Below are positions 24,569 through 33,625 of a DNA stretch of 64,000 nucleotides, piece by piece. The notes beneath the pieces were generated by a model. The model made no database searches. It saw only the letters and a list, made by a program, of their open reading frames with translations, and was not told where the DNA came from. The DNA is from Sphingomonas jeddahensis (GTDB lineage Bacteria; Pseudomonadota; Alphaproteobacteria; Sphingomonadales; Sphingomonadaceae), in assembly GCF_001981525.1 (NCBI RefSeq), contig NZ_MPSB01000002.1:186001-250000 (forward strand), read 5' to 3'. Each line of letters starts with the position of its first letter. Position 1 is the first letter of the stretch. Position numbers and translations under genes: made by a program.

Positions 24569-25129
24569 ATGGCCGACGACAATCTCAAGCCGATGACCGA
24601 CCAGGACGTCGCGCCCGCGCTTGCCGATCCGCTCGCGGCAACCGACGCGTTGCAGCCGATCGACCCGCTGAAGGGCACGGACACCGATGGCGGTGACCCG
24701 CTGTCACAGCCGGGCGGGCCGGCGAACAACTCCACCAGCGACGCAGAGCCGGCGACCGCGCGCCAGACGATCAGCGACGGCGTGGCCAAGCTGAAGAGCG
24801 GAGCAGGTGATCGCGCGCGTGGCTATGCCGATCAGGGCAAGGCCAAGGCGACCGGCGCGCTCGACCAGCTCGTCACAATGCTGAACGACGCCGCCGGCCA
24901 GGTCGATGACAAGCTTGGGCAGCAATATGGGCAATATGCCCGTAGCGCAGCGGAGCAGGTGCAAGGCTTTTCCTCCTCGCTCAACGACCGCAGCGTCGAC
25001 GAGCTGCTGGACGATGCGCGCACACTGGTGCGCAAGAGCCCGGCGGCAGCGATCGGCGTGGCGGCGGCCGTCGGCTTCGTCGCCGCACGCCTTCTGTCGG
25101 CAGGGCTCGACAGTCGCGACCAGGCCTGA
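24569..25129 (+). CDS. YqjD/ElaB-like (DUF883-like) membrane-anchored protein
   Basis: A 186-residue protein. The first 65 residues are acidic and Pro/Asp-rich; a helical, Ala/Gln/Asp-rich middle follows (GDRARGYADQGKAKATGALDQ shortened here). It ends in a Gly/Ala-rich membrane anchor after KSPAAAIGVAAAVGFVAARL, as in YqjD and ElaB, which tether ribosomes to the membrane in stationary-phase E. coli. The start at 24569 has AAGGAAGGA before it. First gene of a four-gene run; divergent from eno. Confidence 0.7.
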   Translation: MADDNLKPMTDQDVAPALADPLAATDALQPIDPLKGTDTDGGDPLSQPGGPANNSTSDAEPATARQTISDGVAKLKSGAGDRARGYADQGKAKATGALDQLVTMLNDAAGQVDDKLGQQYGQYARSAAEQVQGFSSSLNDRSVDELLDDARTLVRKSPAAAIGVAAAVGFVAARLLSAGLDSRDQA

Positions 25130-25134
25130 CCCGC

Positions 25135-25476
25135 ATGCGGGGAGAACGCGCTGACCTCGAGGAGGCCGGCATCGGCCAACTCGTATCACAACTCGCGACC
25201 GACGCGCGCGAGGCGGCGCAAGCGGAGGTCGCGCTCGTCAAGGCGCGGGCCGGTTTTGCGGTCACGCGCTACAAATGGGCAGTCGTCTACTTCGGCGCCG
25301 CGGCGGTGCTTGCGCTGGCAGCGTTGATCGCATTGCTCGTCGGACTGATCATGGCGCTGGCGCCGCTGATCGGACCGGGCTGGGCAACGCTGGCCGTCGT
25401 GGCGGGCGTGCTCGCGGTGGCGACGATCCTTGGGCTGATGGGCAAGGCGCAGCTGAGCAAGAAGGTGATATCGTGA
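25135..25476 (+). CDS. YqjE-like phage-holin-family membrane protein (DUF1469)
   Basis: A 113-residue protein with an amphipathic start (GIGQLVSQLATDAREAAQAE) and two close hydrophobic segments (about 48-72 and 80-103). This is the holin-X/YqjE architecture. It starts 5 bases after the YqjD-like gene and its stop overlaps the next start, so the genes are co-translated. E. coli has the same pairing in yqjD-yqjE. Confidence 0.75.
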   Translation: MRGERADLEEAGIGQLVSQLATDAREAAQAEVALVKARAGFAVTRYKWAVVYFGAAAVLALAALIALLVGLIMALAPLIGPGWATLAVVAGVLAVATILGLMGKAQLSKKVIS

Positions 25477-25826
25477 GCGCCGACCCGGAGGCAGCAAATG
25501 TCAAACTTGCCGAGCAGCGTGCCGCGGCCGCCCGCCAGCGCCTGACCAATACTGCGGGCGCGCTCCAGATGCGGCTTAACCCGCGCGTGGTGGCACGCGA
25601 CGCGGTCGAGAACTTGCAGGAAACGGGAGAAAAAGCGCTGCGTAGCGGCGTGGCGTCCGCCCGTGCCAATCCCGAAGCAGTGGTCTGGGTGGTGACGCTT
25701 GCCACGGCATGGTTGGCACGACGCCGGATCGCCGCCGCCCTACTCGGCCGCAAGCGCGAAACCGAGGCGCCACTAGCGCGTTCGATCCCAGGTGACTGGC
25801 CCCAATCGGCCGAGAGGAACAGATAA
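25473..25826 (+). CDS. DUF3618-like protein
   Basis: A 117-residue protein starting at a GTG that overlaps the previous stop (GTGA). The segment RQRLTNTAGALQMRLNPRVV followed by ARDAVENLQE matches the DUF3618 pattern. A short hydrophobic stretch (VVWVVTLATAWLA) follows near residue 77. DUF3618 has no established function; the context suggests an envelope role with its YqjD/YqjE-like neighbours. Confidence 0.7.
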   Translation: MSADPEAANVKLAEQRAAAARQRLTNTAGALQMRLNPRVVARDAVENLQETGEKALRSGVASARANPEAVVWVVTLATAWLARRRIAAALLGRKRETEAPLARSIPGDWPQSAERNR

Positions 25827-26317
25827 TGACCGATACCAACAACCAGACCGGCCAAAACCAGAATGGCGCGCAGGCGAGCGGGCAGGACACGCTGCGCGAT
25901 CGCGCCAGCCACGCCTATGAAAGCGCCGTGGCGCGCGCCGGTGACACGGTGGAAAGCTCACGCGATACAGCCCGCGACGCGGCGCATCAGGCGGGGGACT
26001 TTATCGAAGGGAACCCGCTCGGCGCGCTCGCTGGCGGCTTGGCGGTAGGTGCGCTGATCGGCGCACTGGTTCCGCGTAGCGATCGTGAAAAGCAGCTGCT
26101 CGCGCCGGTTGGCAAAACGGTGAGCGCGGCGGCGGTCGCGGCGCTGGCTGCCGCCAAAGAGACAGGGCGCGGTGAGCTGGAGGAATTGGGGCTCACCAAG
26201 GATGCTGCGCGCAATCAGGTGAAGTCGCTGCTCAAGAGTGTCGCCAAGGCCGCGTCGCACGCCGGCACTGCGGCGGCGCAGGCCGGCCGCGAGGAGATCA
26301 AGACGACACACGGATAA
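25826..26317 (+). CDS. Second YqjD/DUF883-like protein
   Basis: A 163-residue protein. Its amino half is hydrophilic and helical; a Gly/Ala-rich hydrophobic anchor follows IEGNPLGALAGGLAVGALIG near residues 60-82, and an Ala/Lys-rich helical tail comes after it. The ATG shares one base with the preceding stop. It is a second, divergent YqjD-like member of the same operon; here the anchor is central rather than terminal. Confidence 0.65.
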   Translation: MTDTNNQTGQNQNGAQASGQDTLRDRASHAYESAVARAGDTVESSRDTARDAAHQAGDFIEGNPLGALAGGLAVGALIGALVPRSDREKQLLAPVGKTVSAAAVAALAAAKETGRGELEELGLTKDAARNQVKSLLKSVAKAASHAGTAAAQAGREEIKTTHG

Positions 26318-26367
26318 GGCACGGAGAGGGTTCAAACCTGCGCGCCGAGGCGATAAGGGAGCCGGCC

Positions 26368-26595
26368 ATGAGCAAGCTACACCTCGTCTTCGGCGGCCGG
26401 GTTTCCGACCCGCGCACGCTGGACTTCGCCGATCTCAAGTCCATCGACATCGTGGGCGTGTTCCCCGACTATGCCTCGGCGGAAAAAGCATGGCGCGGCG
26501 CCGCCCAGCGCACCGTCGATGATGCCGAGATGAAATATGTGGTGGTGCATTTGCACCGCCTGCTGGAGCCGGACCTGCTGAAGTCGGCAAGCTGA
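26368..26595 (+). CDS. DUF4170 family small protein
   Basis: A 75-residue soluble protein (MSKLHLVFGGRVSDPRTLDF..., then VGVFPDYASAEKAWRGAAQ and YVVVHLHRLLEP). This is the DUF4170 pattern found across alphaproteobacteria; no function is known. A GGGAG ribosome binding site precedes it, and a strong terminator follows. Confidence 0.85.
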   Translation: MSKLHLVFGGRVSDPRTLDFADLKSIDIVGVFPDYASAEKAWRGAAQRTVDDAEMKYVVVHLHRLLEPDLLKSAS

Positions 26596-27070
26596 GTGAG
26601 AGTTGCAGAAGTTGCAGATAATGCCGGGCTTTGTCCCGGCATTTTTGTTTCAAACTGCCCTCCCCGGCTCGTCATCCCGGCCGTGCGCCTGGATCCAAGA
26701 TTCCACGTACGCTGGCGATCTTGATTCACGCGAAGAGGCCGAGGCGCGAAGAAGTGATTTTCACAGAGAGTACGCAGCACACGGAGGTGTTGCGCGTTGG
26801 GACAAGAAGCGCGGCAGCAATGGTTCTTTTGTTGCTGACGCGGGATAGCGGATAGGGTGAGACCTTTTGTGTCCTCTGAGAGAACTCTATTCAGGTCTCT
26901 GCGCGCACCAGATCTGTAGGATGGTTCCCGTCACGCCGGCCTTGTGCCGGTACGACGGTGAGTACCAGGTTGTTTCCAGGCGACGCTAGCACTCGCGGAA
27001 ACTTGATCCACAGTCGACGCCTGACGTGACGAGTGGGAAAGCCGCGGCAGGCCGCCTTCCCACGTGCAGA
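26596..27070. other. Gap with terminator and repeat fragments, no gene
   Basis: After the terminator at 26620-26646 the gap holds fragments of family A repeats: one arm near 26669-26705 (CGTCATCCCGGCCGTGC...) and a short hairpin at 26929-26958 (CCGTCACGCCGGCC/GCCGGTACGACGG). Near 27033-27063 a GTGGGAA/TTCCCAC hairpin lies just past the greA stop and may end greA. I see no coding sequence. Confidence 0.6.
26620..26646 (+). terminator. Intrinsic terminator after the DUF4170 gene
   Basis: AATGCCGGG and CCCGGCATT form a perfect 9-bp stem with a 6-base loop, followed by TTT in an uninterrupted T-rich run. It closes the 24569-26595 transcription unit. Confidence 0.85.
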
Positions 27071-27547
27071 TCAGATGAACTCGATCTTCGACACCAAGTA
27101 ATAACGGTCACCCGCGGGCACCGACACCTCGACCTCATCGTCCACGCTGCGGCCGATCAGCGCGCGACCCAGGGGCGAGTTGTAGCTGATCCGGCCGCTC
27201 TTGGCATCCGCCTCGGTCTGGCCGACGATCTGGTACTTGATCGGCTTTTCGTCCTCATCAAGCAGCGTCACCGTCGCGCCGAACACAATCTTGTCGCCGG
27301 ACAGCTCGCGCGGATCAATGATCTGGGCGCGGGAGAGCTTGTCCTCGATGTCCGCAATGGTCGCCTCGATTTGGCCCTGACGCTCCTTCGCGGCATGGTA
27401 TTCGGCGTTTTCCGAAAGGTCGCCGTGGGCGCGTGCTTCTTCGATCGCATCGACGATCTGCGGCCGCTCGATCTTCAGCCGTTTCAGGTCCGCATTCAGC
27501 TTTTCATAGCCTTCCTGCAGCATCGGCATCTTCTCGACGGTCGCCAT
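27071..27547 (-). CDS. greA: Transcription elongation factor GreA
   Basis: GreA (158 residues) rescues backtracked RNA polymerase by stimulating transcript cleavage. The coiled coil spans roughly 1-75, with the acidic tip residues in [20 protein letters not shown], followed by the FKBP-like carboxy domain with [18 protein letters not shown]. It lies 78 bases downstream of carB on the same strand. Confidence 0.97.
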   Translation of the reverse strand: MATVEKMPMLQEGYEKLNADLKRLKIERPQIVDAIEEARAHGDLSENAEYHAAKERQGQIEATIADIEDKLSRAQIIDPRELSGDKIVFGATVTLLDEDEKPIKYQIVGQTEADAKSGRISYNSPLGRALIGRSVDDEVEVSVPAGDRYYLVSKIEFI

Positions 27548-27625
27548 CGCGCGTCACCCTTCAATAAACATGTCCCCGAGCGGCCCCCTGGCGGCCGCTT
27601 CGCACCTCAAACAGAATGTCGGGGA

Positions 27626-30600
27626 TCAATTGTGCGGCTGCGAATAATAGGATTGAAGCGGCCGTACTTCAAGGTTTCGTGACGCCGAAGTGATCGCTTT
27701 CGCTGCCTGGACGCTGGCCTGCGCCGTGGTGAAATACGGGATCTTCTGATTCACCGCCGACGCGCGGATCGGCTGCGAGTCCTTGAGGCTCTGCCATCCT
27801 TCCGTGGTGTTGAAGATCAGCGCGATCCCGCCGTCCTTGATCCGGTCAACGATGTGCGGGCGCCCTTGCGCGACCTTGTTGACCAGCTCCACCGAAATGC
27901 CGGCGCGCTGGAGGTGATCGGCGGTGCCGCCGGTTGCGACAATGGTGAAGCCGGCATCCGCCAATTCGCGCACTGCGGGCACGATAGCCGCCTTGTCCTC
28001 ATCCTTGACGCTGACGAACACCGCACCGCCGGTTGGCAGCACCGTGCCGGCGCCGAGCTGCGACTTGGCGAAGGCGGTGGTGAAATCGCGATCGATTCCC
28101 ATGACTTCCCCGGTGGACTTCATTTCCGGCGAGAGGACCGGATCGATGCCGGGGAAGCGGTTGAAGGGGAACACCGCTTCCTTGACCGCATAATAATCGA
28201 TGCTGCGGTCAATTTTGGGCAGGTCACGCAGCTTCTCACCGGCCATGACGCGCGCGGCGATCTTGGCGATGGGGGCGCCGATCGCCTTGGCGACGAAGGG
28301 CACGGTACGGCTGGCGCGCGGGTTGACCTCAATGAGGTACACCTTGCCGTCCTTCACCGCGAACTGAATGTTCATCAGGCCGCGCACGTCGAGACCGCGG
28401 GCGAGCGCCTCGGTCTGACGTTCGATTTCGGCGATGATCTCGGGCGGCAGCGAATAAGGCGGGATCGAGCAGGCGCTGTCGCCCGAATGGACGCCGGCTT
28501 CCTCGATATGCTGGAGCACACCGGCGACCACCACGTCGTCGCCGTCGCAGATCGCATCGACGTCGACCTCAATCGCGTCGCGCAGATACTGGTCGATCAG
28601 CACGGGGGCATCCCCCGACACCTGCACCGCGGTCTGGATATAATCGTCAAGCTGCGCGGGGCCGTCGACGATTTCCATTGCGCGGCCGCCGAGCACGAAG
28701 CTGGGGCGCATCAGCACGGGATAGCCGACGCGTTCGGCCACGTTGATCGCCTCGTCGCGGCTCCGTGCGATGCCGTTGTTGGGCTGGAGCAGGCGCAGCT
28801 TGTTGACGAGAGCGGCGAATTGCTCGCGGTCCTCGGCAAGGTCAATCGCGGCCGGCGAGGTGCCGAGGATCGGGATCCCCGCTGCCTCGATCGCGCGCGC
28901 CAGGTTGAGCGGGGTCTGGCCGCCGAACTGGACGATCACCCCGACCAGTTCGCCGGTGGACTGTTCGACGTGGAGGATCTCCAACACGTCCTCAGCGGTC
29001 AGCGGCTCGAAATAGAGGCGATCGGAGGTGTCGTAGTCGGTGCTCACCGTCTCCGGGTTGCAGTTGACCATGATCGTCTCGAAGCCGGCGTCCGCCAGCG
29101 CGAAACAGGCGTGGCAACAGCAATAATCGAACTCGATCCCCTGCCCGATCCGGTTCGGTCCACCACCCAGAATCACGATCTTGCGGCGGTCGGACGGCAT
29201 TGCCTCGTTCTCGGGCTCGCCGAAGGTCGGCGCCTCGTAGGTCGAGTACATATAGGGCGTCTTGGCGTCGAACTCGGCCGCGCAGGTGTCGATGCGCTTG
29301 AAGACGGGGCGCACGCCGAGCTTGATGCGATGCTCGCGCACCTCCTGCTCGGTGACCCCGCCGGTCATCGCCTTGACCGCCTCATGGATCAGGCCGGAGC
29401 CTTGAGCAATGCCGCGGTGCATGCCGCGCAGGTTGGCCGACTGGAGCGCGAGCCAGGCGAGGCGCTTGTCGCTGAAGCCCATTGCTTTGAGGCGGCGCAT
29501 GCCGGCTGCGTCGATCGGCAGGCCGTTGCGGCACACCTCTTCCTCCGCGCGCACGATCTCTTCAATCCGCTCCAGGAACCACGGATCGTACTTTGCGATT
29601 GCGTGGACTTCGGTGACGGTGAAGCCTTCGCGCAGCGCCTGCGCCGCGACCAGCAACCGGTCCGGCGAAGCGACCGCGAGCGCGGCCTCGATCTCGGCGC
29701 GCGGCGCGCCGACGAGGCGCTCGACCCTGTCGAAGCCGCTGAGGCCGGTCTCTAGGCCACGCAGCGCCTTTTGCATTGACTCGTGGATATTGCGCCCGAT
29801 TGCCATGACTTCGCCGACGCTCTTCATCGCGGTCGACAGCACTGCCTCGGCGCCCTTGAACTTCTCGAAGGCGAAGCGCGGGATCTTGGTGACGACGTAA
29901 TCGATCGTCGGCTCGAAGGACGCCGGGGTAGCGCCGGTGATGTCGTTCTCGATCTCGTCGAGCGTGTAGCCGACGGCGAGCTTCGCCGCGACTTTGGCGA
30001 TCGGGAAGCCGGTCGCCTTGGAGGCGAGCGCCGACGACCGCGACACGCGCGGGTTCATCTCGATGACGATCAGGCGGCCGTCCTTCGGATTGATCGCGAA
30101 CTGGACGTTCGAACCGCCTGTTTCCACGCCGATTTCGCGCAGCACCGCGATGCTGGCGTTGCGCATGATCTGATATTCCTTGTCGGTCAGCGTCAGCGCC
30201 GGCGCGACGGTGATGGAATCGCCCGTGTGGACGCCCATCGGATCGATATTCTCGATCGAGCAGATGATGATGCAATTGTCCGCGCGGTCGCGGACCACCT
30301 CCATCTCATATTCCTTCCAGCCGAGCAGCGACTCCTCGATCAGCACCTCGGTGGTCGGCGAGGCGTCGAGGCCCTTGCGGACGATCTCGATGAACTCCTC
30401 GCGGTTGTAGGCGACGCCGCCGCCGGTGCCACCGAGCGTGAAGCTCGGGCGGATGATCGCGGGCAGGCCGACCTTGTCCAGCCCCTCCAGCGCTTCCGCC
30501 TCAGTATGCGCGACGGCGGAGCGGGCGCTTTCGAGGCCAATTTTGTCCATCGCGTTGCGGAACTTCAGCCGGTCCTCGGCCTTGTCGATCGCCTCCGCAT

Positions 30601-30955
30601 CGGCGCCGATCATGGTGACGCCGAACTTCTCCAGCGTACCGTCGCGGAACAGCGACAGCGCGGTATTGAGCGCGGTCTGGCCGCCCATCGTCGGGAGCAC
30701 CGCGTCGGGGCGCTCCTTCTCGATGATCTTGGCGACGATCTCGGGCGTGATCGGCTCGACATAGGTGGCGTCCGCGAGCTCGGGATCGGTCATGATCGTC
30801 GCCGGGTTCGAATTGACCAGGACGATGCGATACCCCTCTTCCTTGAGGGCCTTAATCGCCTGCGTGCCCGAATAATCGAACTCGCACGCCTGGCCGATGA
30901 CGATCGGCCCTGCGCCGATGACGAGGATGGAGGAGATGTCGGTGCGCTTTGGCAT
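27626..30955 (-). CDS. carB: Carbamoyl-phosphate synthase large subunit
   Basis: CarB (1109 residues) makes carbamoyl phosphate for arginine and pyrimidine synthesis with ammonia channelled from CarA. The two ATP-grasp halves each contain a [20 protein letters not shown] motif, and the last 140 residues form the MGS-like allosteric domain ([18 protein letters not shown]). The ATG at 30955 gives [20 protein letters not shown] and overlaps the stop of the upstream small gene (TAATG). The frame extension to 31051 lies in that gene. Confidence 0.98.
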   Translation of the reverse strand: MPKRTDISSILVIGAGPIVIGQACEFDYSGTQAIKALKEEGYRIVLVNSNPATIMTDPELADATYVEPITPEIVAKIIEKERPDAVLPTMGGQTALNTALSLFRDGTLEKFGVTMIGADAEAIDKAEDRLKFRNAMDKIGLESARSAVAHTEAEALEGLDKVGLPAIIRPSFTLGGTGGGVAYNREEFIEIVRKGLDASPTTEVLIEESLLGWKEYEMEVVRDRADNCIIICSIENIDPMGVHTGDSITVAPALTLTDKEYQIMRNASIAVLREIGVETGGSNVQFAINPKDGRLIVIEMNPRVSRSSALASKATGFPIAKVAAKLAVGYTLDEIENDITGATPASFEPTIDYVVTKIPRFAFEKFKGAEAVLSTAMKSVGEVMAIGRNIHESMQKALRGLETGLSGFDRVERLVGAPRAEIEAALAVASPDRLLVAAQALREGFTVTEVHAIAKYDPWFLERIEEIVRAEEEVCRNGLPIDAAGMRRLKAMGFSDKRLAWLALQSANLRGMHRGIAQGSGLIHEAVKAMTGGVTEQEVREHRIKLGVRPVFKRIDTCAAEFDAKTPYMYSTYEAPTFGEPENEAMPSDRRKIVILGGGPNRIGQGIEFDYCCCHACFALADAGFETIMVNCNPETVSTDYDTSDRLYFEPLTAEDVLEILHVEQSTGELVGVIVQFGGQTPLNLARAIEAAGIPILGTSPAAIDLAEDREQFAALVNKLRLLQPNNGIARSRDEAINVAERVGYPVLMRPSFVLGGRAMEIVDGPAQLDDYIQTAVQVSGDAPVLIDQYLRDAIEVDVDAICDGDDVVVAGVLQHIEEAGVHSGDSACSIPPYSLPPEIIAEIERQTEALARGLDVRGLMNIQFAVKDGKVYLIEVNPRASRTVPFVAKAIGAPIAKIAARVMAGEKLRDLPKIDRSIDYYAVKEAVFPFNRFPGIDPVLSPEMKSTGEVMGIDRDFTTAFAKSQLGAGTVLPTGGAVFVSVKDEDKAAIVPAVRELADAGFTIVATGGTADHLQRAGISVELVNKVAQGRPHIVDRIKDGGIALIFNTTEGWQSLKDSQPIRASAVNQKIPYFTTAQASVQAAKAITSASRNLEVRPLQSYYSQPHN

Positions 30956-31272
30956 TATGTCTCTCTTGGTCCTTGGTCGGCGGCACCGGCCGCAGCGCCG
31001 ATCGGGCTGAGGCTGGCTCCCGAGATCTTCTTCACTTCGGCGGCGATGCACGCAGAGACCTGTTGCGAGACCTCACGCGGCATGTCGCCGGGCAGCTCCA
31101 CCGTCACCTGCGTGGCCGATGTTGCCTTCAGCCGCGCTCTCTCCTCCCCGCACTTGCCCGGGATCGAAGACAGGCGCGCCTGTAACTGGTGCTGGTTGGC
31201 CGGGGCCGCCTGCGAACAGGCGGCCGAGACCAGGATTAACAACGGGGCGGCAAGCCGACCCGCCATGTTCAC
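30955..31272 (-). CDS. Small secreted or lipoprotein-like hypothetical protein between carA and carB
   Basis: A 105-residue protein with a signal-like start: [19 protein letters not shown], cleaved at or near the Cys. The mature part has two more Cys (in GKCGEE and SACIAA), a helical segment and no domain I recognise. A GTG at 31272 overlaps the carA stop (GTGA), an ATG lies at 31266, and its stop overlaps the carB start (TAATG). The couplings suggest it is really translated with carAB. A lipobox is only weakly matched (Ser at -3). Confidence 0.6.
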   Translation of the reverse strand: MNMAGRLAAPLLILVSAACSQAAPANQHQLQARLSSIPGKCGEERARLKATSATQVTVELPGDMPREVSQQVSACIAAEVKKISGASLSPIGAAAGAADQGPRET

Positions 31273-32537
31273 CGCAACGACCCTACGAACCGTTCAAACA
31301 AATAGAAGCTGTCCTGCGGGCCCGGGCTTGCCTCGGGATGGTATTGCACGCTGAACGCGGGCTTGTCGGTCAGTTCCAGCCCGGCGTTGCTGCCGTCGAA
31401 CAGCGAGACGTGGGTCTCGCGGGCGTTCGCCGGCAAGCTGTCGCGCTCGACCGCGAAGCCGTGGTTCATGCTGGTGATCTCGACCGCGCCGTCGGAGAGG
31501 CGCTTGACCGGGTGATTGGCGCCGCGGTGGCCCTGGAACATCTTGGTCGTGCGCGCGCCGACCGCGAGGCCGAGCAGCTGGTGGCCGAGGCAGATGCCGA
31601 ACAGTGGCTTGTCCGTCTCGAGCAGCTGGCGGATCACCGGCACGGCGTATTCGCCGGTCGCGGCGGGATCGCCGGGACCGTTCGACAGGAAGATGCCGTC
31701 GGGGTTGAGCGCCATGATCGTGGCGAAATCGGTTTCCGCGGGGACGACGGAAACCTTCGCGCCGGCCTGGACGAGGTTACGGAAGATGTTGTGCTTGCTG
31801 CCGTAGTCGATTGCGACGACATGGGGGCGGTCGCTCGGGGCACGTGCTTCGACAGGCTCAGTACGAACGGGGCTAGGAGCGCTGCCATCTTCCTCCGTTT
31901 GTCCTGAGCTTGTCGAAGGACGTGTTTCGTAGCCGAAGCCGAGCCGCCAGATGCCGCTGGCGCGATCGTCGCCCCAAGTGCCGTGGGTCTCACGAGTCAC
32001 GGCCTTGGCGAGGTCCATGCCTTCGAGGCCGGGCCACTCGCGTGCCATGTTCAGCAACAGGTCGAGGTCGAACGTGCCATCGGCCGAATGCGCGATCACG
32101 CCGTTGGGGGCGCCGCCGCCGCGGATGCGCCGCGTCAGCGCGCGGGTATCGATGCCGGCCAGGCCGATGCGGGCGTGGCGCTTCATCCAGCCCACGAGGT
32201 TTTCGGCCGCGCGGAAGTTGGACGGGGCGGTGGGATCCTCGCGCACGATCATGCCGAGCGCGTGCGGCTCGTCCGCCTCGACGTCATCGGGGTTAGCGCC
32301 GACGTTGCCGATGTGCGGGAAGGTGAAGGTGATGATCTGACCGGCAAAGGAGGGATCGGTCATGATCTCCTGATAGCCGGTCATGGCGGTGTGGAAGCAC
32401 ACTTCGCCCACCGCCTGCCCCTCGGCGCCGAAGCCATGGCCCCACAGCACGTCGCCCGATGCGAGAACAAGGACGCCGGTGGCGCCATCCGGTTGAGGCG
32501 CGTGCGAGGGCTTGGCGTCGGCCATGGGGGCGGGCAC
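31269..32537 (-). CDS. carA: Carbamoyl-phosphate synthase small subunit, with an in-frame repeat insert
   Basis: CarA (422 residues) releases ammonia from glutamine for CarB. The amino domain (VLASGDVLWGHGFGAEG, TAMTGYQEIMTDPSF) and the class I glutaminase domain with Cys316 (GICLGHQ), His400 and Glu402 are intact. Between them, residues about 205-234 (TRPSTSSGQTEEDG... to RTEPVEARAP) are foreign to the family and are encoded by a complete family B palindromic repeat read through without stop or frameshift. Most CarA proteins are about 380-400 residues. The start at Met1 or Met5 is not resolved. Confidence 0.96.
   Translation of the reverse strand: MPAPMADAKPSHAPQPDGATGVLVLASGDVLWGHGFGAEGQAVGEVCFHTAMTGYQEIMTDPSFAGQIITFTFPHIGNVGANPDDVEADEPHALGMIVREDPTAPSNFRAAENLVGWMKRHARIGLAGIDTRALTRRIRGGGAPNGVIAHSADGTFDLDLLLNMAREWPGLEGMDLAKAVTRETHGTWGDDRASGIWRLGFGYETRPSTSSGQTEEDGSAPSPVRTEPVEARAPSDRPHVVAIDYGSKHNIFRNLVQAGAKVSVVPAETDFATIMALNPDGIFLSNGPGDPAATGEYAVPVIRQLLETDKPLFGICLGHQLLGLAVGARTTKMFQGHRGANHPVKRLSDGAVEITSMNHGFAVERDSLPANARETHVSLFDGSNAGLELTDKPAFSVQYHPEASPGPQDSFYLFERFVGSLR
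31841..31924. repeat. Family B palindromic repeat inserted inside carA
   Basis: The arms 31841-31870 and 31895-31924 are inverted repeats identical at 26 of 30 positions, with a 24-base spacer. They contain the TTCGACAAGCTCAGGAC motif also seen at 6227-6297, 54508-54530 and 60986-61061. The insert adds about 30 codons in frame. Confidence 0.85.
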
Positions 32538-32620
32538 TCCTGGTAAGCGGCGATGTACGTTAAGAGCGGCGCGCTAAACCCCACCCTCCCCCGCGTCAAT
32601 CTGATATGGGCCGGTGCACC

Positions 32621-33073
32621 ATGATTCGAGACGATATCAAGCAAGCCCAGATTGCCGCCATGAAGGCCGGCGACAAGGACACCCGCGCCGCGATCGGCCT
32701 GATCCAGGCGGCGATCAAGAACCGCGACATCGAGGTGCGCACCGCCGCCCAGGCGCCGGACGACGATCCGCTCGTCGTGGAAGTGCTGCAGAAGATGAAG
32801 AAGCAGCGGATCGAATCGATCCAGATGTTTCGCAATGGCGGGCGCGAGGAACTGGCGGCGGCCGAGGAAGCGGAAGTGGCGGTGATCGATCGCTTCCTGC
32901 CGAAGCAGTTGAGCGAGGAAGAGACGAGCGCGGCGATCGAGGCGATCAAGGTTGAGATGGGCGCGAGCGGCATGAAGGACATGGGGCGCGTGATGGCCGA
33001 GCTTAAGGCGCGGCATGGGAGCGTGCTGGATATGTCCAAGGCGAGCGGGTTGGTGAAGGCGGCGTTGGCGTAG
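32621..33073 (+). CDS. GatB/YqeY domain protein
   Basis: A 150-residue helical protein of the YqeY family, related to the tail domain of GatB, the amidotransferase that corrects Glu-tRNA(Gln). It has MIRDDIKQAQIAAMKAGDK, EVLQKMKKQRIES and FLPKQLSEEE; no catalytic residues are expected. The ATG at 32621 is chosen because the family starts this way. It is divergent from carA and often found upstream of dnaG. Confidence 0.9.
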   Translation: MIRDDIKQAQIAAMKAGDKDTRAAIGLIQAAIKNRDIEVRTAAQAPDDDPLVVEVLQKMKKQRIESIQMFRNGGREELAAAEEAEVAVIDRFLPKQLSEEETSAAIEAIKVEMGASGMKDMGRVMAELKARHGSVLDMSKASGLVKAALA

Positions 33074-33100
33074 CGCTTGGGTCGGAAGCGGCACAACATT

Positions 33101-33135
33101 GCTCCCCTCCCGCTTGCCGGAGGAGCTGGGTGAGG
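33101..33135. repeat. Family C palindrome upstream of the DUF559 gene
   Basis: GCTCCCCTCCCGCTTGCCGG followed by AGGAGCTGGGTGAGGGC is a slightly decayed copy of the CCCCTCCCGC/GCGGGAGGGG palindrome. It ends immediately before the DUF559 start. Confidence 0.6.
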
Positions 33136-33139
33136 GCAT

Positions 33140-33625
33140 GTGATGCGCATGCCCGATCGCGGTTATGCTCGCCCGACCGCACGTTCGCGTGAACTCCGCG
33201 CCATGATGACGGATGCCGAGCGGAAGCTGTGGGCCTGCCTCAGCGCCAGGAAGGTGGCGGGTGTGCGGTTCAACCGGCAGTTTCCGGCTGGGCCGTTCAT
33301 CTGCGACTTCGTGTCGCGCAGCGCCAAGCCGGTGATCGAAGTGGACGGCGGGCAGCATGGCGTCGGTGCTGAGCGTGATTACGCGCGAACGCGCTTCATC
33401 GAATCGCAGGGCTATCGTGTGATCCGGTTCTGGAACAATGATGTGCTGGAGCGGCTTGAGGGTGTGATCTGCGAGATAGAGCGGGTGCTCGCGGACATGC
33501 CCTCCCCTAGCCCCTCCCGCAAGCGGGAGGGGGATGAAGAAGGTCGTCCTGCGGAACTCCCCTCCCGCTTGCGGGAGGGGTTGGGGGAGGGCCTGTCCAA
33601 GCAGACCGAACCACCATGTCCCTGA
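33140..33625 (+). CDS. DUF559 (Vsr/restriction-like fold) protein with a repeat-encoded tail
   Basis: A protein of up to 161 residues. The central part (about 15-115) is the DUF559 domain, whose fold resembles very-short-patch repair endonucleases: RQFPAGPFICDFVSRSAKP then VIEVDGGQH hold the likely catalytic Asp and Glu, and FWNNDVL follows. From about residue 119 the reading frame enters family C palindromes, and the last 40 residues ([10 protein letters not shown]..., [10 protein letters not shown]) are encoded by them. The frame ends 10 bases inside dnaG. Start codons at 33140, 33143 and 33149 are all possible. Confidence 0.8.
   Translation: MMRMPDRGYARPTARSRELRAMMTDAERKLWACLSARKVAGVRFNRQFPAGPFICDFVSRSAKPVIEVDGGQHGVGAERDYARTRFIESQGYRVIRFWNNDVLERLEGVICEIERVLADMPSPSPSRKREGDEEGRPAELPSRLREGLGEGLSKQTEPPCP
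33500..33594. repeat. Family C palindromes at the 3' end of the DUF559 gene
   Basis: Two facing units, CCCTCCCGCAAGCGGGAGGG (about 33511-33531) and CCCTCCCGCTTGCGGGAGGG (about 33560-33580), each flanked by CCTAGCCC or TTGGGGGAGGG. They encode the DUF559 tail and lie just upstream of dnaG. Confidence 0.75.

Noticed and set aside
27854..29755. 633-codon plus-strand open frame opposite carB
   Set aside because: Antisense shadow of CarB with no domain signature. Other long antisense frames (4818-6185, 33412-35058, 22 kb enolase region, 36495-37793) were dismissed for the same reason.
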